A stretch of 64,000 bases of DNA, taken from Mallotus nudiflorus (taxonomy: Eukaryota > Streptophyta > Magnoliopsida > Malpighiales > Euphorbiaceae). The translations under genes were made by a program, and so were the position numbers. Numbering within the stretch: position 1 is the first letter of the stretch; each line of letters opens with the position of its first letter. Where the stretch lies: positions 744,001 to 808,000 of the forward strand of contig CANTUR010000613.1 in assembly GCA_947683625.1 (NCBI GenBank), written 5' to 3'. This document shows, one piece after another, positions 11,985 to 27,511 of this stretch. Below the pieces are notes generated by a model, which was not told the origin of the DNA, did no database searches, and saw nothing but the letters and a program-made list of their open reading frames with translations.

Positions 11985-14640
11985 TGTCACGACCCAAACT
12001 GGGGAGTTATGACTGACACTAGGGAACGAAAATTCTTTCGAATTCGGAACCCATAGCAAGCCTTAAAAAAATATGCATGCAATAATAAATAAAAATACAA
12101 TAGAATTAAAACTTAAATCGATATAAAATAAATACTTAAATGTCATTTAATAAAATAAAAATATATTCATATAATATTCAGAGATAGGTCTCTTACTAAT
12201 ATAATATTTTACTGATACAATACACTACTACTGTAGTTTTTTTAGAATACAATAAAAGTTTAGATAAATAAATTACATAATTTAGTCGGGGCTGAAGAAG
12301 TCCGGCATAGAGGTCTACTACTGAGGTCTGACGAGGAGGAATCTTCTAAAAAAAATATTGAGGGGAGTCAGACCTCACTGAGTGAATTTTTATAGTATAT
12401 ATACATGCAATCTAATTCATATATGGTCAAGCATCATTATAGATATAAATATATACAGATATTTCACACAGATGCAAAAATTCTTTTATTATATATATAA
12501 TAAAAGCATAAAATCATTTTAGTTGAAGGACCGGAGTAGAACCCTAACAGTTCGCAACCTCAATCATAATAATCACTAGCCAAAAGGCTTAATCAAAACT
12601 CCAAGTATTATTTTTTTCAACTTAAGGTAGTAGACTTACCTCGAGTACATTAGGTCAAGCAAGGATCCACAGTCAGCCTTTCCCAAAATCAATATCTCAA
12701 TAACAACTATCAGATTTTCAACCTAATTCTACCATACTGTCACATGACAATCCTAGCATATCACACTAGGTAGCACGTTCTGCTGCTATCCTTTAAATCA
12801 TTCTTATAATTATATAAAAATAAACAAATGCATGATACAAACATAATAGCATTCATTTAAAGAGGAATATACCAAATATATATCGAAAGAATACCAAAAG
12901 TATACTAAAAATATACTAAATGTGTACTAAACATATACCAAATATATATGCCACAATATACTCAAATAAACCAGAAATATACTAGGAATATATTGAAAAT
13001 TGCAACATGCATATATATATATATACACACACACATATACACACACACACTAAAAATATACTAAGTCATTTAATGAAATAATCATGTTTAAACATATAAT
13101 GAAAATATGAAAATTCTTATTTATGCTTTCTAAATGCAATGCATATATAGAATAATAACTCACAAGTTTGCGCTCCTCGAGACAAACTCGATGGGACTGG
13201 TTCGATAGGCCTCAGTCTTGGCGCAACTAGAAAATAAATATAATATTATCAAAAAACTTATACTTCTAAGAATTCTAAAAGAAGACTCGATCTAAGAATT
13301 CAAACTTCGATCAAAACACAAAAACTCATAAACGACCTGACATCATGTTTTACGAGAACTCTACTAAAAAATCGACAGAACCTCCTATGTAAAATGGACA
13401 TCTCTCTACTGAAAGTAGAGCCAATCCTATAAGGAAAACACACTTCTAAAACACAAAATGCTCAATACCTCGGGATGGGACCCCAAACAACACAATTTCC
13501 AACTGAGGTTCACAATTTACGATAAAAATAAATATTAACTAATAATATATTAAAATCATTAAAAATCCATAAAATCAATAATAAATCATAATATAATTTA
13601 TTTTAAACATCAAAACTCTAAATATACTTATTTTCACATTAATAAAATAAAAATCTCAAATATTTATATAATATTAATAAAATCCAAAATTTTCAAATAT
13701 TCACATAAAATAGTAAAATTCACATTTAATTACCCAAATAGTTTAAATTTATAATATAAATAGTTAAAAACCCATTTAATCATAAAAATAGTAAATAATT
13801 TATTATTTGAATATATTTTCAAAAATTAGTATCAATTAGTTAAAAATAGTAAATAATTTATAAAAATTATTTTAATACCATAAAAAATTCTAAAATTAAT
13901 TAAAACATATTATTTAACTATAATTTCAATAAAAACTCACAATTAATCTATATATCCAAAAATCACATAATACTAACATTTTCCCAAAAATTATACAAAA
14001 TTACCAAAAATTATTTTATCAATACTAAAATAACTAACTCAAATTAATAACGCTAATTTAACCAAATTTCCATTCAATATAATTAAATAACATAATTATC
14101 AAAAATTCATATTTTAATATTAAAATATTCAAAAATACCCATTATTCAAATTAATTCAAAAAAATAAACTAAAAATATATTTAGGTAGTCTAAGATTCAC
14201 ACATCAATATTTCCAAAAGGAAAATTCATGAATCAATCAAACTCAAGCCTAGCAAAAATAAAAATCTCAAAAGACATAAACTAAATTTGAAAAAAACTTA
14301 CAATCCAGACGTCGTAAACTTAAACCGACTTGAGAATCGAGAAGTACACGTTGAGAGGAGTCTAACGAGCCCAAAAACTATAGCCAAATCGATGAAAAAT
14401 TTGGCGGAGCTATAGTAGCCAACTCTTGGCTCCACTAAAGGTGTTCTGACAGCGGTGGAGGGAAGGAGAGGAAGAGGGGAGATGATAGTGGTGGATGGTG
14501 GTGGCTATGGCAGTCTGGTGTGGTGGTGGGAGGTGCACAATGACAGTAAAGGAAGAAGAAAAGAAAAAAATAGGAGAAAGGAAAGAGAAGACCCATTTTT
14601 TTTTATCCTGCACTCTTATATATATATATATATTTATATA
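11985..14640 (-). repeat. 3' LTR of the outer minus-strand chromovirus, left part
   Basis: Starts TGTCACGACCC, the reverse complement of the family's LTR 3' end, and follows a reversed LTR for 2656 bp until a (TA)n run ending at 14640. There another minus-strand LTR begins. Conserved marks are the terminal block, a remnant of the CACTAGG hairpin near 12763, the acceptor-like site near 13425 and the donor-like site (GTGAGT reversed) near 13160. It is more diverged than most other LTRs here. The likely continuation is 28513-29010, which would give about 3154 bp, close to a full LTR. The five bases before it (ATAGT) belong to the palindromic array. Confidence 0.8.
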
Positions 14641-14855
14641 TGTCACAACCCAACCCAAGAGTTATAACCGATGCTAGGGAACGGGAATTCTTTCGAATTC
14701 GGAACTTATAGCAAGCCTTAAAAATAAAAACATGCAATAAATAAATAAAAATATGACGAAATTAAAATTTTTCAAATTGATATATAAAAATAGATGCTCA
14801 ATATCCTTTCATAAATAAAAGATATTCATACAATAAAACAATACTCTTCTGACAC

Positions 14856-17800
14856 TGTAATATCCCGTGTTTTTAAAATATTTTTACACTGTACCGGGAT
14901 ATACAGTGTTAATAATTTTTGTATATATTACGATATTTTTACGAGTTAATATGTATTTAAAATCTATTTTAATTACAGTGTATTATTTTCAGTGTTTTAC
15001 GTAAAATTTTCCCGGGACTTGCATTTTCGGGGAAATTTTCACGTAAACAATGTATTATTAATTATTTTAAATGTATTTACGGACTTGCATGAACTCATGC
15101 GTATTTTTAAATTATTAAATAAAGCCTGTGTGTGTGTGTTTATTTAATTAGGGTTTATTATTACCCTAATATTTTATTAATTATTTATTTGTTTTATTGT
15201 TATTTAATTAATTTTATTTAGTATAAATTATTAAAATATTAAATTTTTATGTGTGTGGTGTATATTTGATGTTTGTAATTTAATATTATTTTAATATATA
15301 GTATAAAGTATATATATATATACATATATACATCAAAATTACAAAAGTTTGGAAAATTACCATTTTGCCCCCCCGAGTCTTCTTCTTCCTCCCGATCCTT
15401 CTCTTCTCCGTTTCCGGTTGCTGCCGTGCCGTTTCTTCATCGTGGGTGTGCCGTCCGGTGTGCCACCGTCTTCCCCAACCTTTTCCGCCGCCTGAGGTAG
15501 CCGTTTCCGACGTCTGGAGGTCGATTTTGGCCGGAGAAGCCGAAAATCGATCCACCGTCGATCACGTCGATTCCGGCCACCGTTTTTGACACCGTCAGTC
15601 TCTTTATTCTCCTTGAGCTCCGGTGAGTGTGATTATAGCTTTGGTTTGAGCTAAAATGGTTTAGATTTGCTTAGGTTTCGATTTCTCAATTTCGGTCACA
15701 TTAGGGTTTTCGATTTTTTTGAGCTTCGAATTGGATGATTCATGAAAACTCCCTTCACAAATGTTGTTCCTAGTAGCTTAATCTAAATTTATGAATTTTT
15801 GTAGAATTTTTGGAGATTTTTTGGATTTTTGGGTATTTTTGAATATTTTAATATTATTTTCTAATTTTCGGAAATTAATTATTTAAATTATGAAATTGGA
15901 GTTTATGGTTAAATGAGGTGTTGAAATTAATTATAGGAATTTATTTGGAATTTTTATGAATTTCCAAGTATTTATTTTGAATTATTGAAGTTTATGGAAT
16001 TTTGGAAAAATTAGGTTAAATGTGTTTTTAATTGAATTTAATTGGTTAATTGAGTTTAATTATTGATATTATTGATAAATATGTTGAGAAAATTAATTTT
16101 GGATAATTGTATAATTTTTGGTGAATTTTTGAAGTAATTTAAGTATATTTATATATATAGGGGTATTTTGGTAATTTTATCCTAAATTGTCTAAAAATGT
16201 AATTTAATTTGTTTTAATAGTTATTTAAGGTATAAAAATGATTTCTATAAATTATTTAGTATTTTTAACTAATTAAAACTATTTTTCATGAATTATTTTC
16301 AATTATATATATAATATACGGTTTTTCTAATAAAATGAGTTTTAATCGATTTTTACAGTGTTTTAAGATTAATTATGTAATTTATATGTGTAAAATGTAT
16401 TTCTGTGATTTAAGGATATTTTTGGTATATCTGGAATATATTCTGTGTTTGTGGACCCCGGTCGGTGGACTGTAGTTTGGAGTCCGACCGTGGGATTTTG
16501 ATTGTATTGAGCTTGTATTTTGAAGTGTATTTCTTTGCAGGGTCGGCTCTACTCTTTTGAGTAGAGAGATGTCCATTTTATAGGGGAGGTTCTGCCGAAT
16601 TTTCGATAGAATTCTCGTAAAATGTGATATCCAGTCGAACCCTAATTCTGTTTTCGTATTTTAATACTCTAGATCGAATTCTAGGATTTCTGTTAGGTTT
16701 ATTCTAATGTCGGTTATTTATTGCTTATTTAGTTGCGCCGAGACCGAGGGTTAGTGGACCAGGCCCGTCGGACTTGTCTCGTGGAGCGCATTAGGTGAGT
16801 TACTATACTATATATATATATATACTTAGGATGCATAATTTAGAAATGCATGTTTTATGTTGATTAAATATGCATAAATAATTTGATTATTTCTTAAGTT
16901 TACATTAAGTATATTTTTGGTTTATAATAAATTATATGCATGTTTTGTAAATGAAATATACTTAAAATATTTTTAAATATATTTTTAGTTTAATTTATGA
17001 TTTGATTGGATTTATTTGACATATATACACTCGAAATATACCTGGTTTACGTTTGGTATATTTTCGGTATATATATGGTTTATGTTGTTATTTTATTTAA
17101 ATTCATGCATCATTTATTGTGAATGAATGTTTATATTATTTAATAATAAAGGATATCAATAGAACGTGCTACCTAGTGGGCAGCACTAGGACCGAGTACG
17201 TACCGGTACGCCTATAGTATTTAGGCTGTATTACTAACTTATTTGTGGATATTGACTTGATTATGATTATCGATATGTGAGATGTGGTTTGTGGGTGTGA
17301 TTGCTGGAGCTCGGTTGACCAAGTGTCTCGGGGCCAATCACACTGGCAGTCAGACTGCTGGAGCTCGGTTGACTTAGTGTCTCGGGGCCAGTCTACTGTC
17401 TAAATGGATTAAGTGGATATATTTGGTATAAGTGAGCCTGTATGGCTAGAGTGTTGTTTAACACTATTTTCGAGGTTGCGATATTCTAGGGTTCTATGTG
17501 ATCCTTCATAAAAGATGATTTTCAGACAAAATATATATAAATGATTTTATTGCATCTGTGTGCAATTGCCTATATATATATACATATTATATATACTGTT
17601 GACTGTATGCATTATCACTTAGTGTGTATGTATATATATTATAGTAATTCACTCAGTGAGGTCTGACTCCCCTCCATTGACTATTTTTCAGGAGAGTCAA
17701 CTTCTTCAGACCTCAGTAGCAGGTCGATACGCTGGATTTCTTCCGCCCCGGCTTCTTTATGTAAATTGTCTACTTGAGTCTTATTTATTTTATCTAGACA

Positions 17801-18096
17801 CTGTAATAGTTGTGAATTAAAGTATTGGATTTCATGTACTTTATTTTAAAGAGATGTATTATATATAAACTGGATTTGATATTAAAGAGATTATGTATCT
17901 ATGAGATGAGATTTTTGGTTTAAATCCAGTTGATGTGAATAATATTATGATATTATGATTTTTATTTCCGCTGCATATTATATTGTTATTGTTATTATTG
18001 CATGTTTATTTTATTTTTAGGCTTGCTACGGGTTCCGGATTCGAAAGAATTCCCGTTCCCTAGCGCCGGTCATGGCCCCTGTTTTGGGTCGTGACA
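14856..18096 (+). repeat. Solo LTR (chromovirus family), TSD GACAC
   Basis: A complete 3241-bp LTR from TGTAATATCCCG to GGTCGTGACA with no internal region. It is flanked by the direct repeat GACAC at 14851-14855 and 18097-18101. The matching target duplication shows insertion of a whole element followed by recombination between its LTRs. It carries the full family architecture: GC-rich patch about 15365-15600, CCG/GTGAGT near 15619, TTTGCAG near 16538, AG/GTGAGT near 16794, twin hairpins about 17296-17400. Confidence 0.95.
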
Positions 18097-21000
18097 GACA
18101 CAATAACACTACTATTGCAGTTTCTAGAATACAAATAAGAGTTTAAATATAAATTTTACTTAATCTAGCTGGGGCAGAAGAACACTGGCGAAGAGCAATA
18201 CTACTAAGGTCTGATAATATAAGATCTCCTAAAAAATAATAATTGAGAGGGTCATATCTCACTGAGTGAATTATTAAAATATATATACATGCAATCTAAA
18301 CCATAAACAATCAGGCATTCTTATATATACATATACACGCATTTCACATAAATGCGAAACTTTGTTTTTATTTATATAATAAATGCAGAAAATATTTATT
18401 TTAATAATTGAAGGATCAAATAGAACCCTATTTAATCGCAACCTCAATCAATAATAACTCACTAGCCATACAAGCTCACTTATTTCCAAATTAATTCACT
18501 TATTCCATTATGGATAGTAGACTAGCCCCGAGACACTAATTCAACCGAGCTCCAGCAGTCTGACTGTTAGTGTGATTGGCCCTGAGACACTAGGTCAATC
18601 GAGCTCCAACAACTACACTATTCAATCACATCAAATCTCAAATCAATCATATCATATCATTTATCACCTAAAGTGATTCTTACTCAACCTTAAATATATC
18701 ATACCGGTACGTACACGGTCCTAGTGCTGCCCACTAGGTAGCACGTTCTATCGATATCTTTCATTTAAAATTAAATATACATATGGAAAAATAAATAATG
18801 CATAATAACAAAATAAACCATATATATATACCAGAAATATACCCAAAATAAACTAAATATATTCCAAGTATATATATATTAAATAAATTCAAAATCAACC
18901 ATAAAAATATACTAATTAAAAACCAATAATAAACTAAAACATTCTATGTATATATATATCAAAAATATAACATGCATTTATTTTGAAATATATCAAAATA
19001 TACTAAAAATATACCTAATTATATAACATGCATATATCAAAATAAACCCTAAATATACCAAAGATATACTAAAAATAAACCAAAAATATACTAAATCATT
19101 TAATACATAAATCACATTTAGACATAAAATAAAATGTAAAATTCTTATTCATGCAATGCATGTATAGTATAATAACTCACTGATTTGTGCTCCACAAGAC
19201 AAACTTGATGGGTCTGGTTTAATAGACCTCGGTCTTAGCGCAACTAGAAAAATAAATAATGATAAATCAAAATATATTCTAACTTTATGCTTCTAAGATT
19301 ACTATAGAAAGACTCGATCAAAATTCTAAAACTAGACTCGAATTGGTTGTCACATTTTACGAGAAATCTACTGAAAATTCGATAGAGTCTCCTTTGTAAA
19401 ATGAACATCTCCCTACAAAAGTAGGGCCGATCCTGCACAGAAAATACACTTCTAATATCACAAAACACAACACCTCAGGTTGGGATCCCACACTACACAA
19501 ATCCCTAACCGAGGTTCACAAATCACAAACCAATAATATTAAATAATAAAATAATAAAAATCATAAAAAATCAATAAAAATATTATAACCTTTATTTTCC
19601 AACTAAAATATAAAATTCTAATTTTTAAATAATATTTGGTAATAAAATTCATAAATGGAATAAAATTTTCATTTTACAATTAAATTAACATAAATTACCA
19701 ATAATTATAAAAATCACAATTTAACATCATAAAAATAATAAAATACCCATTAACCTCAAAATAATAAATAAATTTATTATTTAGATAATATTCCAAAATT
19801 AGCACAAATTAACTAATAAAATCTCAAATATTATATAATATTAATAAAAACCAATTTGTAAGCACCCAATTTCGGGATGTAATTGTGTACAATTGCAACA
19901 TAAGCTCCTATTATGAAAATTCATTCAAAATTTGAACTTGATTGCCGATTTTTTGGACTTTAAGGACTAAATTGCAACATTTTTTAAGGTTTGATTGCAA
20001 ATAAGTCAATTTTTTAGGGGTCTTTTGAAAATCAAAAGTATGGATTTCCGATCGGAAATTCATAATACCGATCGAAATTATGGATTTCAGATTAGAAATC
20101 CACAATTTTGATAAAAAATCTAGATTTTCGATCAGAAATCCAATTTTCTTATTGTCATTGCACAATTCTGACTTGTAAAATCCTATTTTTTTCAATTTTT
20201 TGTCAATTTTTTTAGTGTTTTGATTGGTTGAAAATTCAATTTAATCTTTATTATAATCTGATAAGGTTTTTATAAATGCATAAGTTTTTGAAATAAAAAA
20301 TAAACGCTATTATCAAGTGGGTATGTTCCTTCAAAGGAGAAAGTCAGTACGCAAGCAGACTTTGCATTTAAAAGCAGAGTCTACATGCGTGCGTGAAAGG
20401 GGATTTTTTTGAAGGCAGAGACTCACACAGAAGGAAAAGGGGGAGACTCACACACAAACCTTAAAAAACTTAGACGCCACTGAAAACACTTGGTGTACCA
20501 AAATTTTCCATTTTTTTTCGAAGCTCTTTTTTATATGGTTCTTTCGATAAGAACGATTCACCATTGTTTTTTTTAATCCGAGTCTAGAATCAACAATAAC
20601 TTAATTTCAACGGTGAAAATTCTAGTTTGAGGGGCTAAAAAGGGCATTTGCACAACATCTAAATCTTCAGTGTTATTCTCTATTTCATTTTTTACTCTCT
20701 TCTATTATTTTCTGTTTATGATTCTTTTATTTTATTTTTGTTATTGATTTGAGTGTTTAATATCACTAATCTAATTTTTTTGTGTTTTTTTTTTGTTTTG
20801 ATGTTTGATTATGGATTGAGGAGGATACCGCATTTGTTCAAATGAACAGAACGTCCATGAAATGCCATGGAAGAACCTGTGTTGTCTTCCAATACATATT
20901 AGGATTTTAATTTTTATTCTGCATTTTAGTGTTCTGTGTAGCTATTTTAATTCATGGGTGTATAATTGTTTAATTTTAATTTTGTACGTAGTTTGTAATA

Positions 21001-22246
21001 GCTTTAGTAGTGGGAATAGTGAAAGATTTAATTTTTTGCATTTTAAAATCAATTAGTAATTAAGTTCGATTAGGTAAAAATTAAATTAAAATCAATGGTG
21101 GTAGTAGCTTAATTTAGGGTTTATATTAAATTAGGGTTTTTTAGAAATCATATGTGAATGTGTTTTAATTTGATTTTGTTATGTTTTTTTAATGTTTTTG
21201 GGCTTTTTTTAATTTGATTTTGGGCCCAAAGCCCACGTTTAGGTCTAACCTATTTAATAAATAGGCTTAAAAATGGTTTAGGACTTTAAGTAATTAAAAT
21301 CAATTTAAGCCCATTAGGTTAATTAGATTTTAGGCCCACTTAGTAAATTAAAATTTATTTAGACTTAGCTTAACCCACTTAAATTCATTTCTTTTAAAAT
21401 AAATTGACATAAGCCCACATTTCACTTAAAATAAAACCAAGTTAGACTTAGGCTCGTCAATTTAATTTTCCTTTAAAATTGAATAGACTTAAACCCATTT
21501 TTAGACAACGACCCAAAACAGGGGGTCATGACCGACACTAGGGAACAAGAATTCTTTCGAATTCGGAACCCATAGCAAGCCTTAAAGAAAATATAAAAGC
21601 ATGCAATAATCATAAAATAGATAAAATATCTTGCAGTGAAAACTAAAATCTCATAAATAAAATAATAATCCATTAACATATTTAATAACACAAGTCCATC
21701 TCATATATATAAAATCTTTGAATACAAATTCTTAGTTCAAACTTTTAAAATGTAAGTCTCATACATATATAATACATACAGCTCACAAAAACAACTACTG
21801 CAGTGTCTAGAATACCAAATAAACTCAGGTAAGCAGTTACATAATAAGGCTGGGGCGGAAGAATTCTGACGTAAAGTTCTGCTACTAAGGTCTGAGGAAT
21901 AAATCAATGAAGGGGAGTTAGACCTCACTGAGTGAATTGCTATAATATATATACATGCATAACTAAATGAAAAATGAACACATTCAATAGTATATATAAT
22001 AAATATATATACAGGCAAATACACACGGATTCAACAAAAATCACTTTATATAATACTAAAAATAATAACCGTTTATGAAGGATCAAATAGATCCTTAAAT
22101 GATCACAACCTCAAATAGTGTTAGACAACACTCTAGCCATACAGACTCACTTATTCCAAACAAATTCACTTATTCCATTTGGACAATAGACTGCCCCAAG
22201 ACACTAAGTCAACCGAGCTTCAGCAGTTTGACTGTCAGTGTGATTG

Positions 22247-25200
22247 TGTAATATCCCGTGTTTTTAAAATATTTTTACGCTGTATCGGGATATACAGTGT
22301 TAATAATTTTTATGTATATATTACGATATTTTTACGAGTTAAGATGTATTTAAAACCTATTTTTAATATTGTGTATTATTTACAGTGTTTTACGTAAAAT
22401 TTTCCCGGGGACTTACATTTTCGGGGAAATTTTCACATAAACAATGTATTATTAATTATTTTAAATGTATTTTCGGACTTGCATGAACTCATACAAATTT
22501 TTAAAATACTAAATAAAACCTATGTGTGTGTATATTTATTTAATTAGGGTTTAATATATATTACCCTAATATTTTATTATTTGTTTATTTATTTATTGTT
22601 ATTTAATTATTTTATGAATTATTAAATTATTAAAATTTTTTAATTATTATTTAATTATTTTATTTTTTCTTTTTCTTTTTTTCTTTTTTCTTTCTTTTTT
22701 CTTTTTCTTTTCTTTTTCTTTCCTTTCTTTTTTTCTTTTTTTTTTTTCTTCTTCTTCTCCCGTGCGCCCGACCACCACCCCTCACCGTCTGCAACTCCGG
22801 TCACCTATCGTCGGTGTGCCTCCCGGCTTGCCACCGTCGTTCCCAGCCGTCCCCCGCCGCCAGTAGCTCCCTTCCCCGGCGCCGACAGCCCCTGTTTTCC
22901 ATTTTTGGCCGAAATCATTCCTTTGCCGTTTCTCTCAATTTCAGCCACCGTTTTTGACACCGCCAGTCTCTTTTTTCTCCTTGAGCTCCGGTGAGTGTGA
23001 TTCTAGCTTTGGTTTGAGCTAAAATGGTTTAGATTTGCTTAGGTTTCAATTTTTCTATTTCGATCACATTAGGGTTTTCGATTTTTTTGAGCTTTGAATT
23101 GGTTGATTCATGGAAAATACCTTCACAAATGTTGATCCTAGTAGCTTAATATACATGTATTAATTTTTGTGGAATTATTGGAGATTGTTTGGATTTTTGA
23201 GTATTTTTGAATATTTAATATTATTTTCTAATTTTCGGAAATTAATTATTTAAATTATTAAATTGGATTTTGTGGTTAAATTAGGTGTTGAAATGAATTA
23301 TAGGAATTTATTTGGAATTTTTATGAATTTCTAAGTATTTATTTTGAATTATTGAAGTTTATGTGATTTTGAGAAATTAGGGTTAAATGTGTTTTTAATT
23401 GAATTTAATTGGTTAATTGAGTTTAATTATTAATATTATTGATAAAAATGTTGAGAAAATTAATTTTGGATAATTGTATAATTTTTGGTGAATTTTTGAA
23501 GTAATTTAAGTATATTTATATATATAGGGGTATTTTGGTAATTTTACCCTAAATTGGCTAAAAATGTAATTTAATTGGTTTTAATAATTATTTAAGGTAT
23601 AAAAATGATTTATATAAATTATTTAGTATTTTTAACTAATTAAAACTATTTTTCGGGAATTATTTTCAAATATATATATAATATATGATTTTTCTAATAA
23701 AATGAGTTTTATTCGGTTTTTACAGTGTTTTAAGGTTAATTATGTAATTTCTACCTATAAAATGTATTTTTAGGTTTTAAGGATATTTTTGGTATATCTG
23801 GAATTGTTCTGTGTTTGTGGATCCCGGTCGATAAATTGTAGTCTGGAGTCCGATCGAGGAGTTATGGGTTTGTGTTGAGCTTGTATTTTGAAGTGTATTT
23901 CTTTGCAGGGTCGGCTCTACTCTTTTGAGTAGAGAGATGTCCGTTTTACAAGGGAGGTTCTGTCGAATTTTCGGTAGAATTCTCGTAAAACGTGATATCC
24001 AATCGAACCCTAATTTTTGATTCTATGTTAAATACTCTAGATCGAATTCTAGGATTTCTATTAGGTTTATTCTAATGTCTGTCATTATTTATTTGTTTAT
24101 TTGCACCGAGACCGAGGGCTAGTGGACCAGGCCCGTCGGACCCGTCTCGTGGAGCGCACTAGGTGAGTTACTATTTTATATATATATGCTTAGGATGCAT
24201 GATTTAGAAATATACGTTTTATTTTGATTAAAATGCATAAATAATGTGATTTGTATTTAAGTATATTTTTGGTTTATAATAAATTATATACATGTTTTGT
24301 TAATAAAATAAATTTAAAATGTTTTTAAATATATTTCTAGTTTAATTTATGATTTGATTGGATTTATTTGGCGTATATATACTCGAAATATACCTGGTTC
24401 ACTTTTGGTATATTTCTAGTATATATATGATTTATGTCGATATTTTATTGAACTTCATGCATCATTTATTTTTGTGAATGAATGTTTTATATTTATTGAT
24501 GAAGGATATCAATAGAACGTGCTACCTAGTGGGCAGCACTAGGACCGAGTACGTACCGGTACGCCTATAGCTTTAGGCTATATTACTAACTTATTTATGG
24601 ATATTGGTTGAATGTGATTATTGATATGTGTGAGATATGGATTGGAGGTGTGATTGCTGGAGCTCGGTTGACCAAGTGTCTCGAGGCCAATCACACTGGC
24701 AGTCAGACTGCTGGAGCTCGATTGACTTAGTGTCTCGGGGCCAGTCTACTGTCTAAATGGATTAAGTGGATATATTTGGAATAAGTGAGCCTGTATGGCC
24801 AGAGTGTTGTCTAACACTGCTTTGAGGTTGCGATATTCTAGGGTTCTATGTGATCCTTCATAAAAGATGATTTTTAGTAAAATATATAAAATGATTTTAC
24901 TGCATCTGTGTGTATTTTCTTGTATACATACATATTATATATATACATTTGACTGTATGCATTGTCATTTAGTATGTATGTATATATATTATAGTAATTC
25001 ACTCAGTGAGGTCTGACTCCCCTCCGTTGACTAATTTTTCAGGAGAGTCAACATCTTCAGACCTCAGTAGCAGGTCGATACGCCGGATTTCTTCCGCCCT
25101 GGCTTTTTTGTGTAAACTACTTACTTGAGTCTTATTTTTATAATCTAGACACTGCAGTAGTTGTAAATTAATTGTGGGATTTATGTATTTTATTGATGTG

Positions 25201-25478
25201 AGATATTGTATTATTTGCAACTGGATTTGTATTAAAGAGATTATATATATATATGTGATGAGATTTGATTTAAATCCAGTGATGAAAATGTTATTATGAT
25301 TTTTATGATTTTTATTTCCGCTGCAAATTTGATATTGTACTATTACTATTGCATGATTTATTTTATTTTTAGGCTTGCTACGGGTTCCGGATTCGAAAGA
25401 ATTCCCGTTCCCTAGCGCCGGTCATGGCCCCTGTTTTGGGTCGTGACAGATTGGCATCAGATCGAAGTTCGTATCAGA
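22247..25478 (+). repeat. Plus-strand chromovirus LTR with a remnant of primer site and leader
   Basis: The LTR is 22247-25448 (3202 bp, TGTAATATCCCG to GGTCGTGACA). Unlike the clean solo LTRs, it is followed by about 30 bases resembling the start of the internal region. TTGGCATCAG at 25451-25460 corresponds to the tRNA-Met primer site TGGTATCAGAGC, and 'gaagttcg' follows as in the intact element. The host LTR then resumes. This is what remains of a 5' LTR after the body, the 3' LTR and some flank were deleted. No target duplication remains. Confidence 0.85.
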
Positions 25479-27431
25479 GCATGTTCTATTGATATCCTTC
25501 ATTTAAAATAAACCCATATATTCCTAAAACAAATGATGTATGACATTAATTAAAATGACAATATAAACCATATATATACTAGAAATATACCAAAAATAAA
25601 CCGAGTATATTTCGAGTATATATATGTCAAACAAATTCAGTTTAATTATAAAATAAAAAAAATAAACCATATATATACTTAAAAACATTTTAGGTATAAA
25701 TAAAAAAATAGTACATGCATTTAATTTAAAATATACCTAAAATATACTTAAGCATTTATTAAATTATTGATGCATAATTCATATGATTAAATCATATATT
25801 TCTAAAATCATGCATCGTAATTCACATATATATAAAATAACAACACACAATTGTGCGCTCCTCGAGATGGGTCTGACGGGCCTAGTCCACTAGGCCTCAG
25901 TCTCAACGCAACTAAATAAATAAACGACAACACGAAATTAGAATAAATCTAATGAAATTCTAGAGACTCGATCTAAAATACCAAACATAGACAAGGAATA
26001 AGAGTTTGACCGAAGGTCACCTTTTACAAGAATTCTACTGAAAATTCGATAGAACCTCCCCTGTAAAACTGACATCTCTTTACTCAGAAAGTAGTGCTGG
26101 TCCTGCAAGAAAACACACTTCGAGTATATTCAGCCACACAACCCCTCGGTCGGACTCCCAAACTACAATTCTAACAACCGAGGTTCACAACTCACGAAAT
26201 ATACACAAATTACATTTAAATTCCAAAAATACCCTTTATAAAGCAAAGTATAGCAAACTAGGTTTTTAAAACACTAAAAATAATTATTTTATCGATAATT
26301 ACAATAAAACCCTAATTTTCATAAAATATTATTAAAAATAAAAAATTCTTGATAAATTCATAAATATTAACCAAAATTCATTTTATATATCCAAATTACA
26401 CAATTAGCCCAAAAACATATTAAAATTCACTAAAAACTCATTTATATACAAAAATAGTATATTATATATAATTTGAAAATAATTTTTGAAAAATAGTTTT
26501 AATTAGTTAAAAATACTAAATAATTTGTAAAAATCATTTTTATACCTCAAATAATTATTAGAACCAATTTAATTTAATTTTCAACTAATTTACTACCAAA
26601 TTACCAAAATACCCCTAATATATATCAATTCACATAATATACAATAATTATTCAAAAATTCACTAAAAATTATAAAATTACTAAAAAAATTATTTTCCAA
26701 CATATAATTCAATAAAATCAATAACTATACTCAATTAACCCATTAATTTTAACAAAATACTTATTTAACCTAATTTTCCAAAATTCACCTAAACTAAATA
26801 AATTCATAATAATTACAAAAAAAGCACAAAAATTAAAAATAAATTTCTAAAATTCATTTTAACTCCTATAAACACGATAAATCATAATTTCACAAATTAT
26901 TTAATTAATTTACGAAAATTAGAAAATATTACTAAAATAATAAAAAAATTCACAAAAATCAAAATAAATTCCAAAAATTCTAAAAAAATTACAGGATGAA
27001 GATTGAGCTACTAGGAACAATCTTTGTGAAGTAACTAAGCTTGAATCATCAAGATCGAAGTTCAAAAAACTAAAGAACTCAAAATGGTTGAAATAGAAAA
27101 TTGATCACCAATAAAAATCTAGACCAAAACAAGTGAAACCAAGCTTAGAAATGCACTCACCAAAGCTCAAGTAAGAGAGTGAGACCAGCGATGTCCATTT
27201 GGTGGCCAAAAAATGGTTGAACGGCGATGAGCTTGGATTTCAATTTCTCGGCCAAGAAATGACTAAAACACACCGAAAAAGGGAGTAGCAGGTGGTAGAG
27301 CAAGCTGGAAGGGAATGTGGCACGCTAGAAGGCACATTGACGGTGAGGAAATGGAGTTGCAGTGGTGAGAGGAGAGGTAGGGGGCATCGGGAAAAATGGA
27401 GGAAGAGGAAGTAGCACAGGTTGTAATTTTG

Positions 27432-27432
<1 letters not shown>

Positions 27433-27510
<78 letters not shown>
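27433..27510. repeat. (TA)n microsatellite, about 39 units
   Basis: A nearly pure TA run within the minus-strand LTR 21503-27968. Shorter TA runs occur at the equivalent place in other LTR copies (about 14620-14640, 28513-28530) and a TG/TA run occurs at about 32446-32497. Confidence 0.95.
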
Positions 27511-27511
<1 letters not shown>

